A stretch of DNA of 64,000 nucleotides from Motilimonas pumila (GTDB taxonomy: Bacteria > Pseudomonadota > Gammaproteobacteria > Enterobacterales > CBDFNC01): contig NZ_QZCH01000001.1 of the NCBI RefSeq assembly GCF_003596335.1, positions 186,001 to 250,000 on the forward strand, in the 5' to 3' direction. Under the pieces are notes generated by a model that had not been told where the DNA came from, ran no database searches, and worked only from the letters and a program-made list of their open reading frames with translations. Both the position numbers and the translations under genes were made by a program. Each line of letters starts with the position of its first letter. Position 1 is the stretch's first letter. Shown here piece by piece: positions 26,553 through 36,644 of this stretch.

Positions 26553-26924
26553 TTAAGCCCGAGGCATCGATATTAACACGCTATATAAATACAGCTGATT
26601 CTGCGCCACCCAATAGATCGCATTTTGTTGCCAGCGGCGAGCCAACTCTAAGGCATAAGGTAAATCACATGCTACCGCCAAGCTCAACTCTCGATGACTG
26701 TTATCGGGAGCACACCCAACAATCGGCGCGAAACGTAGATCACCTAACAACAGTTCTTGTAAAAACTGCTGATGTAGCAGCATATTTTCTTCTGCACAGC
26801 AGACATTTCCCCGCGGATTGTGCGCAGTAATAATGGCAAAATCGTCGAAATCTGGCGACGAACTCTGCCATTCAAATACAGTGCTTTGGTAGAGCTGCCA
26901 TAGGTTTTGTTGTAATTTAGACAA
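26553..26924 (-). CDS. DUF3293 family protein
   Basis: A 123-residue cytoplasmic protein of unknown role. It matches the DUF3293 pattern as I know it: FAIITAHNPRG near residues 29-39, PIVGCAPDNSHRELSLAV in the middle and NAIYWVAQNQLYL near the end. It is monocistronic and convergent with the barrel-protein gene. Confidence 0.7.
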   Translation of the reverse strand: MSKLQQNLWQLYQSTVFEWQSSSPDFDDFAIITAHNPRGNVCCAEENMLLHQQFLQELLLGDLRFAPIVGCAPDNSHRELSLAVACDLPYALELARRWQQNAIYWVAQNQLYLYSVLISMPRA

Positions 26925-27000
26925 AATTTAAGGACCATTTATTAACCATTAACGACAAATATGTTAACACTTAAAGCTCAAAATCTATCAGAAATAGGCT

Positions 27001-27014
27001 TTGATTTATGTCAA
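27001..27014. promoter_or_regulatory. FNR-type box between the DUF3293 gene and arcA
   Basis: TTGATTTATGTCAA matches TTGAT-N4-ATCAA with one mismatch. It is 319 bp before arcA and 77 bp before the divergent DUF3293 gene. FNR control of arcA is known in E. coli; which gene is served here is not certain. Confidence 0.55.
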
Positions 27015-27332
27015 ACGAGCATGAAAAAAGATTAATAGCAGTTGTTATATATGTGTTAACTATCTAGAATGCTGAACCATAGCAGTAGCAAATAAAACCA
27101 AGCAAAGCCTTATTCGACCTTACTTTCATGGCATTTTTACTCGTCGTTACTAGACTGTAATAGGAAGTCAAAAGCCTCAACATAACTCAATACAAGGTCA
27201 AATGGCGACATACTTTTTCATCACTTCAATGCGTGCTAACTTTAGTAGTAGCCGGGTGAAATTTAACAAACAGACTTGGTCAAAAATGAAATATTTTGAG
27301 ATTTGTAATTTAGACACTTAGGGCCAAACATT

Positions 27333-28052
27333 ATGACAACAGCAAACATCCTCATCGTGGAAGATGAGTTGGTAACAAGAAATACCTTAAAGAGCATTTT
27401 TGAAGCAGAAGGCTACAAGGTACTTGAAGCCACTGACGGTGAAGAGATGAATCAAGTACTGCAAAGCCACGCAGTGCACCTTGTTATCATGGATATAAAC
27501 TTGCCGGGTAAGAATGGTTTACTACTCGCCCGAGAACTCAGAGACAAGCACAATATCGCCTTGATGTTTCTAACGGGCCGTGACAATGAAGTAGATAAAA
27601 TTCTTGGTTTAGAAATTGGCGCCGACGATTACATTACTAAACCGTTCAACCCAAGAGAGCTGACCATCCGAGCTCGTAACCTCTTGTCTCGAACTCAGTC
27701 AGGGGCGGAAGTAGAAGAAAATATCGCTCAGGTAGAGTCTTATAGTTTTAATGGTTGGCATTTAGAAATTAACAGCCGCTCGTTAGTAAGCCCTGAAGGC
27801 ATTGTCTTTAAACTGCCTCGCAGTGAGTTCAGAGCCATGTTGCATTTTGTAGAAAATCCGGGACAAATTCAGACTCGCGCAGATTTATTGAAGAAAATGA
27901 CAGGACGAGAGCTAAAAGCACACGATCGCACTGTTGACGTAACCATTCGTCGAATTCGTAAACACTTTGAAAGCCACGCAGAAACGCCAGAGATCATCGC
28001 GACCATTCATGGTGAAGGTTATCGTTTTTGTGGTGAATTGGACGCAAGCTAA
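27333..28052 (+). CDS. arcA: Aerobic respiration control response regulator ArcA
   Basis: ArcA is the OmpR-type regulator of the ArcBA system, which represses aerobic respiration genes when quinones are reduced. The 239-residue product has a receiver domain (phospho-acceptor Asp54 in [12 protein letters not shown]; Thr and Lys in FLTGRDN and YITKPF) and a C-terminal winged helix ([31 protein letters not shown]). The ArcA-like segment [31 protein letters not shown] separates it from PhoB-type relatives. No arcB gene is adjacent, as usual. The 408-bp gap upstream holds one FNR-type box and no other clear gene. Confidence 0.92.
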   Translation: MTTANILIVEDELVTRNTLKSIFEAEGYKVLEATDGEEMNQVLQSHAVHLVIMDINLPGKNGLLLARELRDKHNIALMFLTGRDNEVDKILGLEIGADDYITKPFNPRELTIRARNLLSRTQSGAEVEENIAQVESYSFNGWHLEINSRSLVSPEGIVFKLPRSEFRAMLHFVENPGQIQTRADLLKKMTGRELKAHDRTVDVTIRRIRKHFESHAETPEIIATIHGEGYRFCGELDAS

Positions 28053-28078
28053 TCAGAGCCACAAACTGCCAATAAAAA

Positions 28079-28100
28079 AACCAGCTAAAGCTGGTTTTTT
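28079..28100 (+). terminator. Terminator of arcA
   Basis: Stem AACCAGCT / AGCTGGTT with a 2-nt minimal loop and seven T. It ends 48 bp after the stop codon. Confidence 0.85.
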
Positions 28101-28210
28101 TATGCCTGTATAAGTCTCAACTCACTTGTGTTTATGCCCGCACCCGTACAAGCTAATCAACCCACTTAGGCCAGCATGATTATTGTTTGGCATTTCACTG
28201 CCTCAAATAC

Positions 28211-28234
28211 AAAAACCCAGCCGAAGCCGGGTTT
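28211..28234 (-). terminator. Terminator of pstS
   Basis: On the minus strand AAACCCGGC-TTCG-GCTGGGTTT with a TTCG tetraloop and one G-T pair, followed by a T-rich stretch, 20 bp after the pstS stop. Confidence 0.85.
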
Positions 28235-28254
28235 TAAATCTCGCACGCTTATGT

Positions 28255-29235
28255 TTAAAGCGTGATGCCCAGTTTTTCTAGGTCTTTCATTACTACCTTA
28301 GCAGGCAGTGGAATGTAACCGTCTTTTGCTACGATTTTTTGACCTGATTGTGACAGCACCATTTTCAAGAACTCACGATCTAGCGGAGCCAAAGGCTTGT
28401 TTGGGTGCTTGTTGATGTAAACGTATAGGAAACGTGACAGTGGGTATTCACCGCTTACTGCATTTTCCATTGTTGCATCAATGAACTTGTCACCTTTCTT
28501 AGCCAGCGCAACCGCACGTACACCAGACGTTTTGTAACCTATGCCTGAGTAGCCGATAGCGTTAAGCGAAGAAGAAACTGACTGTACAACAGACGCTGAG
28601 CCAGGCTGTTCGTTTACGCTGTTTTTGAAGTCACCTTTACATAAGCCTTTTTTCTTGAAGTAACCGTAAGTACCTGAAACTGAGTTACGACCAAAAAGCT
28701 GAATGTCTTTGTCAGCCCAAGAGCCGTCTAGACCTACGTCAGACCAGCGCTCAGCTTGCTTGTTACCACCACACTTTAGTGTGCTTGAGAAAATTTGGTC
28801 AACTTGCGCAATCGTTAAACCTTCAATTGGGTTATCTTTGTTTACGAAAACAGCTAACGCATCGATCGCTACACGAACAGGAGTAGGCTTGTAACCGTAG
28901 CGTTTTTCAAATGCTTCGATTTCTTTTGACTTCATCTTACGGCTCATTGGGCCAAACTGAGAAGTACCTTCTGTCAATGCCGGCGGAGCAGTAGAAGAAC
29001 CAGCAGCTTGAATTTGGATATTTACGTTAGGGTATTGGCGTTTAAATTCTTCTGCCCAGAATGTCATCATGTTTGCAAGTGTGTCAGAGCCTACTGATGA
29101 TAGGTTACCTGAAATACCGCTGACTTTTGAGTAGCTTGGAAGGTCAGCATCAATGTTGCCTGCAGCCATAGCAGAACCAGTAAAAATTGTTGCTACGCTG
29201 AAGCCGATAGCCGTTACCAAGTTTTTCAATTTCAT
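28255..29235 (-). CDS. pstS: Phosphate ABC transporter periplasmic binding protein PstS
   Basis: PstS captures inorganic phosphate in the periplasm for the PstCAB importer. The 326-residue protein has a Sec signal (ending GSAMAAG) and the family motifs [17 protein letters not shown] near residues 48-64, [28 protein letters not shown], and [20 protein letters not shown]. The Ser/Thr/Arg/Gly loops form the phosphate site. A Pho box precedes it. No pstC, pstA or pstB lies next to it, so the permease must be elsewhere. Confidence 0.93.
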   Translation of the reverse strand: MKLKNLVTAIGFSVATIFTGSAMAAGNIDADLPSYSKVSGISGNLSSVGSDTLANMMTFWAEEFKRQYPNVNIQIQAAGSSTAPPALTEGTSQFGPMSRKMKSKEIEAFEKRYGYKPTPVRVAIDALAVFVNKDNPIEGLTIAQVDQIFSSTLKCGGNKQAERWSDVGLDGSWADKDIQLFGRNSVSGTYGYFKKKGLCKGDFKNSVNEQPGSASVVQSVSSSLNAIGYSGIGYKTSGVRAVALAKKGDKFIDATMENAVSGEYPLSRFLYVYINKHPNKPLAPLDREFLKMVLSQSGQKIVAKDGYIPLPAKVVMKDLEKLGITL

Positions 29236-29312
29236 CTCTCTCTCCGATAGGATGTTTTATTTAATTTCCGCGCCAGTATGGCCAGCGATGATGACAAATA
29301 TAAGTATTAAAG

Positions 29313-29330
29313 ATGACGCTTTAATGACAG
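29313..29330 (-). promoter_or_regulatory. Pho box of pstS
   Basis: The minus strand reads CTGTCATTAAAGCGTCAT: two 7-bp direct halves (CTGTCAT and GCGTCAT) with a 4-bp AT-rich spacer, the PhoB-binding form. It is 78 bp before the pstS start. Confidence 0.8.
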
Positions 29331-29342
29331 CAGAAATTAATG

Positions 29343-29359
29343 TGTCATTAAAGCGACAT
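29343..29359 (+). promoter_or_regulatory. Second, inverted Pho-box-like sequence
   Basis: The plus strand reads TGTCATTAAAGCGACAT, which agrees with the reverse complement of the neighbouring box at 16 of 17 positions. With 29313-29329 it makes an inverted repeat with a 13-bp spacer. No plus-strand gene follows, so it may be a second PhoB dimer site or a hairpin at the 3' end of the chemoreceptor transcript. Confidence 0.5.
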
Positions 29360-29396
29360 TGAAAAAATGGGAGTTAAGCTATTAAAAATCAGTTAA

Positions 29397-31028
29397 TTAG
29401 ACTGTGAATTTTGCAATATCAGCAGATACCCCGTCGGCCAATTGTTTGACTTTATGACCCGTTTGTAAAGTTTCTTGGCTGCCACTGCCGGTTTCCTGCG
29501 AGACGGCACTGATGTTGACCATAGAGCGCGATACCTCCTCTGCTACAGCCGCTTGCTCAGTAGTCGCCGAGGCAATTTGGTTATTCATGTCATTAACCAA
29601 AGCCACTTCTTTCACCACTTGAGCAAGGTTGTCACCCGTTTTACCCGCGGCTATCACACTGTTTTTAGCCGCTTCACGTCCCTTCTCCATCACGTTAGCA
29701 GCCGTATTTGCACTGGTTTGCAGCTTTTCTATCATTTGCTGAATTTCTATGGTCGAGTTTTTAGTACTGTGGGCCAAACTTCTTACCTCGTCGGCTACGA
29801 CCGCAAAACCACGACCGGCCTCACCGGCTCTTGCAGCTTCAATCGCCGCATTTAGCGCGAGTAAATTAGTTTGCTCAGAAATGCCTGAAATGACATTCAG
29901 TACTTCGCCAATCTCACTCGAGCCTTGCTCCAGTTCAGTGACCACGCCTGCAGCATTCTCCACCTGTTCAGACACCAGGTTAATGGAGTCCAAGGTATCA
30001 TTGATTAAGCTGCTCGCTTCTGTCACTACATCATTGGTTTGCTGAGTCGCCTGCGAAGCTAAAGCCGTACTTTGCTCAACTTCCTTTACCGCCAGCGTCA
30101 TTTGCTCTACGGCACTGACCACGGAGTCTACGTCTAGCATTTGCTTTTGCACGCCTTTATCCGTTTGTTCGGCAATGCTACTAAGAGAGTCAGAAGATTG
30201 CTGTAAATCTTCCAACGAACGAGTGACTTGTTGTAAAAAACCCTGAAATGCATCAAGCATCACGTTTAATTCTTGCCCCAACACTCCCATGTCATCTTTA
30301 GCTGTCACGCTCACTCTTTGTGTCACGTCACCTTGGGCAATCTTTTTGGTCAAGTCTAAGATATGAGTTAAAGGGCTGGTAATTGAGCGAATAATGATAA
30401 ATGAGATTGCCACCAGCACCGACAAGATCACTAAAAATGTGATGCCTTTATTGACCAAGCGGGCTTCAAATAATGCGTCTACATCATCGAGGTATACGCC
30501 CGTTCCTATGATCAAATCCCAAGCCCTAAATTCACTAGCATAAGACAGTTTCGCGTCCGGTTTACCGCCTGCACGCTTTGGAAAAAAGTATTCTAAATAC
30601 CCTTGCCCACCGCCATATCGCACTTGTTTTAAGATTTCTTGATAAACGTAAGTGCCATAGCTATCTTGAGTACTTGCGACGTTCTCACCAATTTTTGATG
30701 AACCTTTTAAACTGGCTTTGAGGGTATAGTCATCATCAAATACAAAGAAGTAACCGTGCTCGCCATATTGCATCTCGGTTAATTGAGCGATGGCTAGTTG
30801 CTGTGCTTGCTCTGCACTCAGCTGACCCGACTCTTGTTGCTGATGATAATACTCAAACACGCCTAAGCTTGTCTCAACTTGATATTTTAACTGGCTTTTT
30901 CTTTCCGACAACATCGCTTCTTTAAGTTCAGAAGCGCCAAACCAAGCCATCATCAAAATGGCTAAAGCAGCAATAGTTACCAATAAAGTGATTTTAACTT
31001 TGACAGACAGGTCGTAGAAATACTGCAT
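29397..31028 (-). CDS. Methyl-accepting chemotaxis protein with a Cache-type sensor
   Basis: A 543-residue inner-membrane chemoreceptor. Helix 1 is at about 10-28, followed by a periplasmic single-Cache-type domain with the hallmark [14 protein letters not shown] near residues 88-101 and [14 protein letters not shown] near 167. Helix 2 is at about 196-213 ([19 protein letters not shown]), then HAMP. The signalling tip [19 protein letters not shown] and [15 protein letters not shown] contacts CheA and CheW. The start at 31028 follows AGGAAG; the frame stays open 17 codons further. The ligand is unknown; Cache receptors of this type often sense small organic acids. It is monocistronic, between pstS and phoR. 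Confidence 0.9.
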   Translation of the reverse strand: MQYFYDLSVKVKITLLVTIAALAILMMAWFGASELKEAMLSERKSQLKYQVETSLGVFEYYHQQQESGQLSAEQAQQLAIAQLTEMQYGEHGYFFVFDDDYTLKASLKGSSKIGENVASTQDSYGTYVYQEILKQVRYGGGQGYLEYFFPKRAGGKPDAKLSYASEFRAWDLIIGTGVYLDDVDALFEARLVNKGITFLVILSVLVAISFIIIRSITSPLTHILDLTKKIAQGDVTQRVSVTAKDDMGVLGQELNVMLDAFQGFLQQVTRSLEDLQQSSDSLSSIAEQTDKGVQKQMLDVDSVVSAVEQMTLAVKEVEQSTALASQATQQTNDVVTEASSLINDTLDSINLVSEQVENAAGVVTELEQGSSEIGEVLNVISGISEQTNLLALNAAIEAARAGEAGRGFAVVADEVRSLAHSTKNSTIEIQQMIEKLQTSANTAANVMEKGREAAKNSVIAAGKTGDNLAQVVKEVALVNDMNNQIASATTEQAAVAEEVSRSMVNISAVSQETGSGSQETLQTGHKVKQLADGVSADIAKFTV

Positions 31029-31360
31029 CGATCTTCCTTGCATGTGATAATGGAAACCATTTCCATTTATAGTCTTCACAAAAAATATATCAGATCGATT
31101 TGTTGACTAAAACATGACCTCATTTTGCCTTTGATAAAATAAGATATTAATTTGATATTTATTTTCAGGAAATCGTCTAGCACTTAGGAAGTACGGCATT
31201 ACAACCGCCTGTTCATTCAAAAGTATTAAGATATAAAATCGGTATAAAATTGCGAGCCAGCCATTTTAATAACCAATACATCACTATAACTCTATGAAAT
31301 AGGTTTCAAGTAAAAGGTTAAACGCAATAAGTCGCAGAAAAGCAGAGAAAAAATGAAAGC

Positions 31361-31389
31361 GCTAAATGGCACAAACCCAACCATTTAGC
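31361..31389 (-). terminator. Hairpin downstream of phoR
   Basis: Arms GCTAAATGG / CCATTTAGC (9 bp) with an 11-nt loop, 18 bp after the phoR stop. On the minus strand a run of T follows after several bases (CATTTTTTC). The rest of the 378-bp gap up to the chemoreceptor start (31028) shows no gene. Confidence 0.55.
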
Positions 31390-31406
31390 ACAAGAAAATC
31401 ACCACG

Positions 31407-32708
31407 CTAATCGGTACTCACAAATTGTGAGGGTAAAACGAAGCCAAACCGACTACCTTGATTTGGCTCGCTGTCGATCAATAATTCACTTTGGTGGTGA
31501 CTAAGTGCGTGTTTCACAATCGATAAGCCTAAGCCTGAGCCGCCGGTTTCACGGGAACGGGCTTTATCCACCCGATAAAAACGCTCAGTTAATCGCGACA
31601 AATGCTCTGGCGCGATGCCTGGTCCATCATCTTGCACGTAAAACTCTGCACCCTCTCGGCAAGGTTGCCACGACACCACAATATTGCCCTCTGCCGGCGT
31701 GTAATACACCGCGTTGTATACTAAGTTGGAAATGGCGCTGCGTAATTGATCGCTATCACCACAGGCAAACAATTCAGTGGCAATATTAAAGCTAAATCCA
31801 TGTTGCTTATCACCCGAAAGCGCCACAGCTTCAGCTTCAATAATATTGAGCATTGCAGGCACATCGACTCGCTCGTCTAAGCTGACATCGGGCGTTGCTT
31901 CAATCCGCGACAAGGTTAATAACTGCTCGACTAAAGAGTCCATACGAGTCGTTTGCTCAGCCATCACGTGGTGCGCTTTACCCATCATCCCTTGGTTGGC
32001 ATCAGGTACATCTTCCAACATTTCAAGGTAACCTTTTAACACGGTGAGGGGCGTTCTCAATTCATGAGATACGCTAGACACAAAGTTTCGGCGCATCGAC
32101 TCAAGTTGCCGAATAAGTGTCACATCACGGGCCACCAGCATATTCTGTCCTGAGGTATAAGGCATAATACGCAGTTCCAGTAACTTTTCGGCATCCACCG
32201 GAGAAACAATTTCTAGTGGCTCACTAAAGTCGCGGCCTTGCATATACTCAATAAACACAGGGGTGCGGATCAAGTTGCCAATATGCTGACCCGAGTCTTC
32301 GGGCCAACGAAAGCCCAAAATGGCTTCGGCTAAGCGATTACACCAAATAATGCTGCCGTCGGTTTTATAGACCACCGCCGCATCTGGCAGTGCCTCTGCA
32401 CCTTCACGAAAGCGCCGAATAACGTTGGCTAATTCTTTGCGTCTGACTCGGTTACGTTTTTGCATCTTGTAGATGCCATTAAAGACGATTTCCCAACTGC
32501 CCTTACCGGAAGGAGGGATCATACTGCGATCGTGCCACAGCCAATCGGCGAGTTTCTTTTGGTTGTTGTAGTGCCAAAACAACAAGACACCCGTCGCAAC
32601 CAAAAGCAATAAAAGGACTTCTCCGGTGAGCAGGCCTACCACGATAAAGGGTAAGTAAAATAAGGCCAGTCGGCCTGCTAATACCATCCAAGAGAAAGGT
32701 TGTAACAT
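31407..32708 (-). CDS. phoR: Phosphate regulon sensor kinase PhoR
   Basis: PhoR phosphorylates PhoB when phosphate is low, reading PstSCAB activity. The 433-residue protein has two N-terminal helices (about 8-45), a PAS region (PDAAVVYKTDGSIIWCNRLAE near 108-128), the dimerisation box FVSSVSHELRTPLTVLKGYL with His215, and a HATPase domain (N-box NLVYNAVYYTP, then VQDDGPGIAPEHL and GGSGLGLSIVKHAL). It starts 19 bp after phoB and is in the same operon. Confidence 0.95.
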   Translation of the reverse strand: MLQPFSWMVLAGRLALFYLPFIVVGLLTGEVLLLLLVATGVLLFWHYNNQKKLADWLWHDRSMIPPSGKGSWEIVFNGIYKMQKRNRVRRKELANVIRRFREGAEALPDAAVVYKTDGSIIWCNRLAEAILGFRWPEDSGQHIGNLIRTPVFIEYMQGRDFSEPLEIVSPVDAEKLLELRIMPYTSGQNMLVARDVTLIRQLESMRRNFVSSVSHELRTPLTVLKGYLEMLEDVPDANQGMMGKAHHVMAEQTTRMDSLVEQLLTLSRIEATPDVSLDERVDVPAMLNIIEAEAVALSGDKQHGFSFNIATELFACGDSDQLRSAISNLVYNAVYYTPAEGNIVVSWQPCREGAEFYVQDDGPGIAPEHLSRLTERFYRVDKARSRETGGSGLGLSIVKHALSHHQSELLIDSEPNQGSRFGFVLPSQFVSTD

Positions 32709-32727
32709 TAAGCCTATTCCTTAGGAC

Positions 32728-33417
32728 TTACATTCGGGTAGAGAATCGATATCCTGCACCACGAACGGTTTGAATGAGTTTGTCATGGCCATCTTCCGCA
32801 ACCGCTTTGCGCAGGCGTCGGATATGCACATCAACGGTCCTGTCTTCAACATAGACGTTGGTGCCCCACACATTATTCAGCAGCTGTTCACGACTGTAAA
32901 CACGCTCTGGGTGAGTCATAAAAAAGTGTAATAACTTAAATTCGGTTGGCCCCATGTCCAACGGGTTATCATTGGTGCTGACACGATGAGAAACAGGGTC
33001 AAGTTTTAAACCTTGTACTTCAATCACGTCATCTAACGACGTTGGAGATACCCGGCGCATCACGGCTTTTAAACGCGCCATTAGTTCTTTAGGCGAGAAT
33101 GGTTTGGTGATGTAATCATCCGCACCCACTTCTAAACCACGAATTTTGTCTTCTTCTTCGCCTCTAGCGGTCAGCATCACCACTGGAATTTGGCGAGTAA
33201 TCTCATCTTGCTTTAATTGCTTAATAAGCTGAACACCAGATCCCCCTGGCAACATCCAATCAAGCAAGATCAGATCTGGGTACGGCTCAATGACTTTTTC
33301 CAAAGCAGAGTCAAAATCTTCGGCTTCAATGGCTTCATAGCCCTTTTGCTCCAAGACAAATGTTAACATTTCCCTGATTGGCGCTTCATCTTCCACTACA
33401 AGTATTCTTCTTGGCAT
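32728..33417 (-). CDS. phoB: Phosphate regulon response regulator PhoB
   Basis: PhoB binds Pho boxes and activates phosphate-starvation genes. The 229-residue length is exactly that of E. coli PhoB. It has a receiver domain (Asp53 in [22 protein letters not shown]) and a winged helix with [16 protein letters not shown] and [10 protein letters not shown] Pho box 48 bp upstream indicates autoregulation. It is the first gene of phoBR. Confidence 0.96.
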   Translation of the reverse strand: MPRRILVVEDEAPIREMLTFVLEQKGYEAIEAEDFDSALEKVIEPYPDLILLDWMLPGGSGVQLIKQLKQDEITRQIPVVMLTARGEEEDKIRGLEVGADDYITKPFSPKELMARLKAVMRRVSPTSLDDVIEVQGLKLDPVSHRVSTNDNPLDMGPTEFKLLHFFMTHPERVYSREQLLNNVWGTNVYVEDRTVDVHIRRLRKAVAEDGHDKLIQTVRGAGYRFSTRM

Positions 33418-33464
33418 CTTTTTACTCTAACATTTCTCAGATGGTGGCATTATTGGGCGTTTGT

Positions 33465-33482
33465 ATGACACTTATATGACAT
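33465..33482 (-). promoter_or_regulatory. Pho box of phoBR
   Basis: The minus strand reads ATGTCATATAAGTGTCAT: halves ATGTCAT and GTGTCAT with a 4-bp ATAA spacer, an excellent PhoB-site match. Confidence 0.85.
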
Positions 33483-33584
33483 CAAATAGTTTTTTTACAC
33501 ATTTAAGAAATTGATCATTCGCTGACTAACGCCTAGCCAAAAGAATTAAACCGCTATTGAATTATACGTTTAATTGGTAACAAG

Positions 33585-36500
33585 TTAACCTTTTATTAAT
33601 GCTATGTGGCTGCCTTCCATGGTTTTATTAATACTGATCCGGGTTGATATTTGTTCTTTCATTTCAGTCACATGTGAAATAACCCCTATCATTTTACCGC
33701 TGCTTTGTAGGTCAACTAAGGTTCTAATCGCTAACTCTAGTGATTCTGAGTCTAAACTACCAAAGCCCTCATCAATAAATAAGGTGTCTAGCTTGATGCC
33801 CCCCGCGTACGCTTGCACCACATCGGACAAACCTAAGGCCATGGATAATGCCGCCATAAAGCTTTCACCACCACTTAAAGTGGCCACACTGCGCATTTTT
33901 CCGGTGTAAGCATCTTCCACTTCTAGCTCAAGACCCGACGCTTTGTTACCTTTGGCTTTGTCATCTTTTCGTAATAAACGATAGCGCCCTTTACTCATTA
34001 AGTGAAGGCGTTGCGTGGCAGCCAGTAATACGTCATCCAGTAAAACGCTGAGTACAAAGCGCTGCAAGCTGATTTTATTGCCTGTTTTACCATTGGCCAC
34101 GTCAGCTAAAGTACCAATCACTTGGTATTGCGCTTCCAGCTCATTTTGCTGTTTCGTCAAATCTTGCAGTTGTTGTTGCGCTTGACTTAGTTGTTGCAGA
34201 TCGCTGCATGCTTGCTGCCAAGCATTATCAGCTTGCTGTTTTAACGTTGAAAACGAGGCTACTTGCTGGGTTAATGCTTCAATGTCTGGAGAGCTTTGCC
34301 CTGACAGCTTGTCTTGCAGCTGACTCAGTTGCGCAGTGAGTTGTTGCCAGTGAGAGTCAAAGTTTGTCAATTCAGCTTTAATGCTTTCAACGTCGTTGTC
34401 CTTGGCTAGTAAGCTTTGCAGTTGCTTAATAGACTCCAGCTGATTGCTTGCAATACTTTGCTCTAATGCTGCTTGGCTCAACTCGGCTTGCTGTTGCACG
34501 CTTTTCAGCTGACCTTGATGCGTTTCTAGCTGAGCGGTATATCGCGTATGTACTTGCCGCGCTTGTTCAGCTGCTTGCTGCGCCCGAGTAATCTGCTCTT
34601 GTCGCTCAGTAATACCTTGGTTTAAGCGTGCTTGTTGCGATAATAATGTTTGCTCTGAACGATAATTTTCAGGCAATTGCTCGCTCATCTGGCTTTGCTT
34701 AGCCATGGCCGAAGTGTGCGCGTGCAGACTCGTTTGTTGAGCTTGTTGTTGCGACTTCAGATTTTGCCTTAGCTCGGCTTCTTGTTGCTGACTAGCTGCG
34801 AGTGTTTGCGCTAACTGCTGCGCACTTTGATGCGCTGAACGCGCTTGTTGCAATTCATCTTCTGCCTTTGCAAAAGCTTGTTGTAAAACCTCTAAACTCG
34901 AGTTAACAGCATCACCGCATTTATCTTTAAAGCCTTGGTTCTGCGTCGCCTGTTGTTGGCATTGTTGTTGCAAAACTTTGTATTGACTGCGCGCCTCATG
35001 CAAAGCCTCTTGGGCCATCTTGGCATTTTTTTCGAGCTCATTGAGTGCTGCTTCAGTAATCGCATTCGCCTTTAATTGTGCCGGCTCAGGGTGTTCAACA
35101 CTGCCGCACACTGGGCAAGCCAAATCGGCTTGTAAGCTTTGCGCTAAAATTGCAGCCTGGTTTTGATGCCACTCCATTTTACCCAGTTGCCACCGCTGAT
35201 AACTTTGATCCGCTTGTTGTTTCAACGCTTTACCATCAGCTTTAGCTTGCGAGAGCGTTTGTGCTAACTGCTGGTAGGTTTGCAAACCTTGCTGCCACAT
35301 CGAAAAGTGCTCAAGTTGCTGGCTTAACGCTGTGACCTTTTGTTGCAAAGGCAATTGCTGTTGCCCATATTCATTTAATTGAACGGCCTGAGCCTGATTT
35401 TTCATTCTTTGTTCAAGGCATTTTTCCAGACGTGTTTCGGTCTCTACCACCGCCTTTTTGGCCAGTTCAGCTTGTTGCTGACTATCGGCTATTTGTTGAG
35501 ATAAACTTTGCCATTGAACAATCAGAGGCTGGTAAGTATTGATTTGCTGCAGCTTTGCTTTGTCTTGATCTAACACTTGTTGCCATGTTGGCACCTGTTC
35601 AAGTTGAGCTTGCGCCTTGTTTAATAACGTTTGCAGTTGCGCCAATTTAGCTTGCCATTGTGTTTGAGCCTCTTGTAACTCTGCCAGCTCTTTTTGCTTT
35701 AGCTGCCACACCTCTAATTCCGGCTTCACTTTTATGGCAACTTCTAACAAAGAAAGTCGTTCTTGCAGCTGTTGCATTGCACCCTGCTGAGCTTGCAAGG
35801 CTTGCTGTTGCGTAAGCTTTTTTCCTAATTCAGTAAAGTCCTGCGCTAATATTTTGCCACCCTCAAGCGCTTTAGTTGCTTGCTGTAACGCTTGTTCTTG
35901 CTGCTCTTTGGTTTGCTGGCGCTGTTGCATATCATGTTTAGCTTGCTCTACAACTTCAGCTAACGCCTGTTCGGGGGCAAGCTGCAATGTCTTTTCTACC
36001 CCGAGTTGCTGCTGCTTTAGTGCGTCCACCTGCTGCTTTATCTCACTGGCTTGGCTTTTCAGTTTTTCTTCAATCAAGCGGTAACTGTGGGTCTGAAATA
36101 GCTGACTAAATATCTTTTCGCGTTGCTTGGAATCAGCCATCAAAAGTTGGCGAAATTTACCTTGAGGAAGCACCATTACTTGACGAAATTGATCTGCGTC
36201 CAAGCCGGTTAGCGCCTCTATTTCTTGTGTCGCTTGGGACACTTTGGCCGCTACTATCAATTGCTCAGAGCCATCTTCTAATAAGCGGTAAAGCTGGGCT
36301 TCAGGCTTTTGTGTCGTCGTTCCGTCACCACTTTTTTTAACCCTTTGCTGCTCAGGTACTCGGCGAATACGATACCTTTTAGTCGCAAGCTCAAATAAAA
36401 ACTCTACTTCCGTTAAGGTATCAGCTGAAGCAAGATCACTGCGCATATGCCCAGACTCTCGTTCGTCTCCAGTGCTTTTTCCATACATGGCAAAACACAT

Positions 36501-36641
36501 CGCGTCTAAGATACTGGTTTTACCAGCACCTGTTGGTCCATTAAGAAGAAATAATGGATTCTCACCCAGCGCGGAAAAATCTATCTGCTCTGTTCCGGCA
36601 AAGGGGCCAAAAGCAGTCATGGTTAAGGTTATAGGGCGCAT
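33585..36641 (-). CDS. sbcC: Exonuclease subunit SbcC
   Basis: SbcC is the SMC-like ATPase of the SbcCD nuclease, which cuts hairpins and protein-blocked DNA ends. The 1018-residue protein has Walker A NGPTGAGKTSILDAM near residues 34-48, long Gln-rich coiled coils on both sides of the zinc-hook CPVCGSVEHP near residue 505, the ABC signature TLSGGESFMAALSMALGL and Walker B DTLFIDEGFGSLD near the end. It starts 3 bp after the sbcD stop. The coiled coils are unusually Gln-rich (QQ runs), a feature of the lineage rather than a defect. Confidence 0.95.
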   Translation of the reverse strand: MRPITLTMTAFGPFAGTEQIDFSALGENPLFLLNGPTGAGKTSILDAMCFAMYGKSTGDERESGHMRSDLASADTLTEVEFLFELATKRYRIRRVPEQQRVKKSGDGTTTQKPEAQLYRLLEDGSEQLIVAAKVSQATQEIEALTGLDADQFRQVMVLPQGKFRQLLMADSKQREKIFSQLFQTHSYRLIEEKLKSQASEIKQQVDALKQQQLGVEKTLQLAPEQALAEVVEQAKHDMQQRQQTKEQQEQALQQATKALEGGKILAQDFTELGKKLTQQQALQAQQGAMQQLQERLSLLEVAIKVKPELEVWQLKQKELAELQEAQTQWQAKLAQLQTLLNKAQAQLEQVPTWQQVLDQDKAKLQQINTYQPLIVQWQSLSQQIADSQQQAELAKKAVVETETRLEKCLEQRMKNQAQAVQLNEYGQQQLPLQQKVTALSQQLEHFSMWQQGLQTYQQLAQTLSQAKADGKALKQQADQSYQRWQLGKMEWHQNQAAILAQSLQADLACPVCGSVEHPEPAQLKANAITEAALNELEKNAKMAQEALHEARSQYKVLQQQCQQQATQNQGFKDKCGDAVNSSLEVLQQAFAKAEDELQQARSAHQSAQQLAQTLAASQQQEAELRQNLKSQQQAQQTSLHAHTSAMAKQSQMSEQLPENYRSEQTLLSQQARLNQGITERQEQITRAQQAAEQARQVHTRYTAQLETHQGQLKSVQQQAELSQAALEQSIASNQLESIKQLQSLLAKDNDVESIKAELTNFDSHWQQLTAQLSQLQDKLSGQSSPDIEALTQQVASFSTLKQQADNAWQQACSDLQQLSQAQQQLQDLTKQQNELEAQYQVIGTLADVANGKTGNKISLQRFVLSVLLDDVLLAATQRLHLMSKGRYRLLRKDDKAKGNKASGLELEVEDAYTGKMRSVATLSGGESFMAALSMALGLSDVVQAYAGGIKLDTLFIDEGFGSLDSESLELAIRTLVDLQSSGKMIGVISHVTEMKEQISTRISINKTMEGSHIALIKG

Positions 36642-36644
36642 GGT

